Assembly (NCBI GenBank): GCA_964442185.1
Contig: CAYTWT010000319.1
Location: 1-14,866, forward strand
Reading direction: 5' to 3'
Source: CADEEV01 sp964442185
GTDB lineage: Bacteria > Acidobacteriota > Vicinamibacteria > Fen-336
DNA: 14,866 nt
Shown: piece by piece, positions 12,188-14,866 of the stretch
How the letters are laid out: the number at the start of each line of letters is the position of its first letter
How positions within the stretch are numbered: the first letter of the stretch is position 1
Made by a program: the position numbers and the translations under genes
The notes under the pieces: generated by a model
The model's database searches: none
Told to the model about the DNA's origin: nothing
Seen by the model: only the letters and a program-made list of their open reading frames with translations

Positions 12188-13857
12188 CGACGTCCGCTCT
12201 CGCGGGGCGTCAGGTCCGCGCGCCACGGGGCCGCGCGATCTCCTGCAAGTCGTGGCTGCAGGAAGCGGCGCTGCGGATGCTCATGAACAACCTGGACCCG
12301 GAGGTGGCCGAACGACCCGCGGAGCTGGTGGTCTACGGCGGGATCGGCAAGGCCGCGCGCAACTGGGAGTGCTACGACGCGATCGTGGCGAGCCTGCGCG
12401 CGCTGGGCAACGACGAGACGCTGCTGGTGCAATCGGGCAAGCCGGTGGCCGTGTTCCGCACTCACGCAGACGCTCCGCGTGTGCTGCTCTCGAACTCGAT
12501 GCTGGTGCCGGCGTGGGCGACCTGGGACCACTTCTACGAGCTCGATCGCAAGGGTCTGATGATGTACGGCCAGATGACGGCGGGCTCGTGGATCTACATC
12601 GGCACGCAAGGCATCCTGCAGGGCACCTACGAGACCTTCGCCGAGGCGGCCCGCCAGCATTTCGGCGGCAGCCTGCGGGGCCGGCTCGTGGTCACGGCCG
12701 GCCTGGGCGGCATGGGCGGCGCGCAGCCGCTGGCTGCGACCATGAACGACGGCGTGATGATCGCGATCGAGGTGGACCGGCATCGCATCGAGCGCCGGCT
12801 CGAGACGCGCTACCTGGACACCAGCGTCGATACCCTGGACGCGGCGTTCGCCCTCGCCCGCGAGGCGCAACACTCCGGCCGGCCGCTCTCGATCGGCCTG
12901 CTCGGCAACGCCGCCGACGTGCTGCCGGAACTGGCGCGGCGCGGAGTCGTGCCCGACCTCGTGACCGACCAGACGAGCGCCCACGATCCGCTGAACGGCT
13001 ACGTGCCGAACGGCATGAGCTACGACGCCGCACTGGCGCTGCGCAAGAGCGATCCAGAGCGATACATGGCCGAGGCGCGACGCAGCATGGGCGAGCACGT
13101 GCGCGGGATGCTCGAACTCAAGAAGCGCGGCGCGGTCGTCTTCGACTACGGCAACAACATCCGGGCCGAGGCGCAGAAGGCCGGCGTCAGCGATGCCTTC
13201 GACTTCCCTGGCTTCGTACCGGCCTACATCCGGCCGCTGTTCTGCGAAGGCAAGGGGCCGTTTCGCTGGGTGCTGCTCTCGGGTGATCCCGCTGATCTCG
13301 CGGTGACCGACGACGCGGTCCTCGCCACGTTCCCGAACGACGAGCCGCTGCAGCGCTGGATCACGATGGCTCGCGAGCGGGTCAAGCCGCAGGGGCTGCC
13401 GGCGCGGATCTGCTGGCTCGGCTACGGCGAGCGCGCGAAGCTGGGCCTAGTCTTCAACGAGCTCGTGCGCACGGGCCGCGTCCAGGCGCCGATCGTGATC
13501 GGGCGTGACCATCTCGACGCCGGCTCGGTGGCTTCGCCCAATCGCGAGACCGAGGCGATGAAGGATGGCTCCGACGCCGTGGCCGACTGGCCGATCCTGA
13601 ACGCGCTCATCAACGCGGTCGGCGGAGCCACCTGGGTCTCCGTGCATCACGGCGGCGGCGTCGGTATCGGCTATTCGATTCACGCCGGCATGGTGATCGT
13701 GGCCGACGGCACCGAGCAGGCCGCGGCCCGGCTGCAGCGCGTGCTCACGAGCGACCCCGGCATGGGTGTCGTCCGGCATGCGGACGCCGGCTACGAGCGC
13801 GCGATCGACGTGGCCCACGAGCGTGGCGTGTACGTGCCCATGCTGCCGCGCCGGTAG
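12184..13857 (+). CDS. hutU: Urocanate hydratase (urocanase)
   Basis: The 557-residue enzyme hydrates urocanate to 4-imidazolone-5-propionate, using NAD+ as an electrophilic cofactor, and follows HutH in histidine degradation. The N-terminal block CKSWLQEAALRMLMNNLDPE is characteristic. The Rossmann motif is GLGGMGG (173-179), and LVVYGGIGKAARNW is at the start. The conserved cysteine of RICWLGYGER is residue 410, the same number as the active-site cysteine of Pseudomonas putida urocanase. HHGGGVGIGYSIHAG lies near the C-terminus. Length fits the family (about 555-560). The GTG at 12184 overlaps the stop of the small membrane protein gene as GTGA. hutI and downstream hut genes are not in the window. 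Confidence 0.96.
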   Translation: MTTSALAGRQVRAPRGRAISCKSWLQEAALRMLMNNLDPEVAERPAELVVYGGIGKAARNWECYDAIVASLRALGNDETLLVQSGKPVAVFRTHADAPRVLLSNSMLVPAWATWDHFYELDRKGLMMYGQMTAGSWIYIGTQGILQGTYETFAEAARQHFGGSLRGRLVVTAGLGGMGGAQPLAATMNDGVMIAIEVDRHRIERRLETRYLDTSVDTLDAAFALAREAQHSGRPLSIGLLGNAADVLPELARRGVVPDLVTDQTSAHDPLNGYVPNGMSYDAALALRKSDPERYMAEARRSMGEHVRGMLELKKRGAVVFDYGNNIRAEAQKAGVSDAFDFPGFVPAYIRPLFCEGKGPFRWVLLSGDPADLAVTDDAVLATFPNDEPLQRWITMARERVKPQGLPARICWLGYGERAKLGLVFNELVRTGRVQAPIVIGRDHLDAGSVASPNRETEAMKDGSDAVADWPILNALINAVGGATWVSVHHGGGVGIGYSIHAGMVIVADGTEQAAARLQRVLTSDPGMGVVRHADAGYERAIDVAHERGVYVPMLPRR

Positions 13858-13865
13858 CGGGCGGC

Positions 13866-14866
13866 ATGGCCCATCTCTCGCGGCCCGAGCTCGAGTCGGC
13901 ACTTCTCCAGAGCGCCCGCCAGGGCCCGCCGCTCGTGCTGACGGGGCCGCCCGGCGCCGGCAAGACGACGCTGCTGCGGCAACTGGCCACCCGGCTCGCC
14001 GCCGAAGGCGCTGTGCCGATCTACCTCGACCTGATGGGCGCTTGCTCGACGCCCGAACGCTTCGTGATCGCCGCGCTGCGCGCGATCCCCGCCGAGGGCC
14101 TGGGTCGGCGCTTGCCCCAGGCGACCCAGATCCGCCGCATCGCGGACTCGGGCCGGCTGCATGGCGTCGACGCCGCGAACGCCCTGTTCCGGCTCTGGGC
14201 GACGCTGGACGATGCCGACGGTCGGCCCGTGGTGCTGCTGCTCGACGAGGCCACCGAGATCCGTTCGCTCTCCTACTTTCCAGGCCTTCGCCACGTGCAG
14301 GATCCCTTCGCCGCGGCGCTCAAGGGCCGCAAGCGCGGTACGATCCTGGCGACCTCGTTTCCGACCGCCGCCCGCAAGCTCTGGTCGTTCGAGACGCTCG
14401 CCGCGAGGCCGCTCACGCCCGAGGAGATGGCGCCGGCGCTGCGCCCCCGCACCGACGCCGAAGCTCTCGCGCGCCTCAGCTTCGGCTGGCCACGTTACGT
14501 GTCGATACTGCTCGAAGCGATGGCGGAGCGGCACGCCGACGTGGCGTCCGCATGGGCGGACGAGATGGCCCCGGGCAGACGGCTCGAGAGCGCCTGCCGA
14601 CACACCTACGAGACGCTGCTCCTGCGCAGCCGGGGCTACGGGATCTGCAAGGCGGCCCTCGGCATCATCGCGGAGGAAGAGGGCCTGAACCTGACGGCGA
14701 TCGTCCCGCGCCTGGGCCGCACCCCCGGCGCCGTGCGCGACTACCTCCAGTGGCTCGTCGGCGTCGATGCGATCCGCATGCTCAAGAAGCGCTACGTCTA
14801 CGTGGACGGCGTCCTGCGGCAGTGGGTGCGGCTCCACGCGCGCGGCAGCGTGCCGACGCACACCGA
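13866..14866 (+). CDS. P-loop ATPase with predicted C-terminal winged helix, truncated by window end
   Basis: The reading frame stays open for at least 333 codons to the end of the window, so the C-terminus is missing. Seen directly: Walker A GPPGAGKTT (27-35), Walker B VVLLLDEATE (122-131), a possible sensor-1 LATSF (161-165), and LDEAT as in STAND/archaeal-ATPase-like AAA+ proteins. Residues 257-323 (GICKAALGIIAEEEG and LNLTAIVPRLGRTPGAVRDY, then LVGVDAIRMLKKRYVYVD) look like a helix-turn-helix or winged helix, as in archaeal-type ATPases and signalling ATPases. No function can be assigned. The ATG is eight bases after hutU with no clear ribosome-binding site, so it may be read through from hutU. 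A hut-linked regulator or an unrelated passenger are both possible. Confidence 0.7.
   Translation, partial: MAHLSRPELESALLQSARQGPPLVLTGPPGAGKTTLLRQLATRLAAEGAVPIYLDLMGACSTPERFVIAALRAIPAEGLGRRLPQATQIRRIADSGRLHGVDAANALFRLWATLDDADGRPVVLLLDEATEIRSLSYFPGLRHVQDPFAAALKGRKRGTILATSFPTAARKLWSFETLAARPLTPEEMAPALRPRTDAEALARLSFGWPRYVSILLEAMAERHADVASAWADEMAPGRRLESACRHTYETLLLRSRGYGICKAALGIIAEEEGLNLTAIVPRLGRTPGAVRDYLQWLVGVDAIRMLKKRYVYVDGVLRQWVRLHARGSVPTHT

Noticed and set aside
13791..14861. 356-codon minus-strand frame over the last gene
   Set aside because: Antisense to a P-loop ATPase with clear Walker motifs; the translated sequence is His/Arg/Ala-rich with no recognisable family.
1..14866. CRISPR array, insertion sequence, integrase or attachment site
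   Set aside because: No regularly spaced repeats, transposase or recombinase motifs were seen; the only tRNA gene shows no adjacent integrase or direct repeat.

Overview
The window is very GC-rich, tightly packed bacterial chromosome. It carries 13 protein-coding genes and one tRNA-Lys gene, and I see no mobile element, CRISPR array, rRNA or plasmid function. Housekeeping genes (tmk, holB, an Hfq-like gene, purA) sit beside a histidine-degradation cluster (hutH, hutU) and several regulatory-looking accessory genes. The Hfq-like protein with a long N-terminal extension, the DUF4388/PATAN plus roadblock-like protein, and a cytoplasmic PQQ-type propeller fused to a kinase-like remnant together suggest a deep-branching Gram-negative lineage. 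Acidobacteriota is my best guess, with Myxococcota-like groups possible. This is inferred from protein style, not from a marker search.

Layout. Positions 1-2152 (minus strand): tmk overlaps holB by 14 nt, then a 106-nt gap with its own promoter-like sequence precedes the hfq-like gene. Positions 2190-3469 (plus): a YkgJ-type cysteine-cluster protein and a FabG-like SDR overlap as ATGA. Positions 3590-4669 (minus) encode the DUF4388/roadblock-like protein, which diverges with only 16 nt between start codons from an RmlD-like extended SDR (4686-5630, plus). Next come a kinase-remnant/beta-propeller protein (5639-7114) and a double-AAA ATPase (7111-8760), overlapping as GTGA. A tRNA-Lys(UUU) gene (8890-8817) and purA (10238-8934) are on the minus strand. 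purA diverges from hutH (10325-11866, plus). hutH is followed by a 100-residue two-helix membrane protein (11885-12187) that overlaps hutU (12184-13857), and by a P-loop ATPase with a probable C-terminal winged helix that runs off the window (13866 onward).

How they work together. Tmk supplies dTDP, PurA commits IMP to AMP, and HolB is part of the replicative clamp loader. HutH and HutU convert histidine to urocanate and then imidazolonepropionate. hutI and the later steps are not in this window. The propeller/AAA pair (5639-8760) and the two extra genes inside or next to the hut cluster are the least explained content.

A recurring TAGAAT-type -10 hexamer stands in front of tmk, ykgJ, the DUF4388 gene and purA, with close variants before hfq, hutH and the propeller gene. 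In three cases (hfq, DUF4388, purA) it is paired with a TTGnnG -35 at 17-18 bp. At the tmk/ykgJ divergence the -10 boxes are so close to the start codons that the mRNAs would be leaderless or nearly so.
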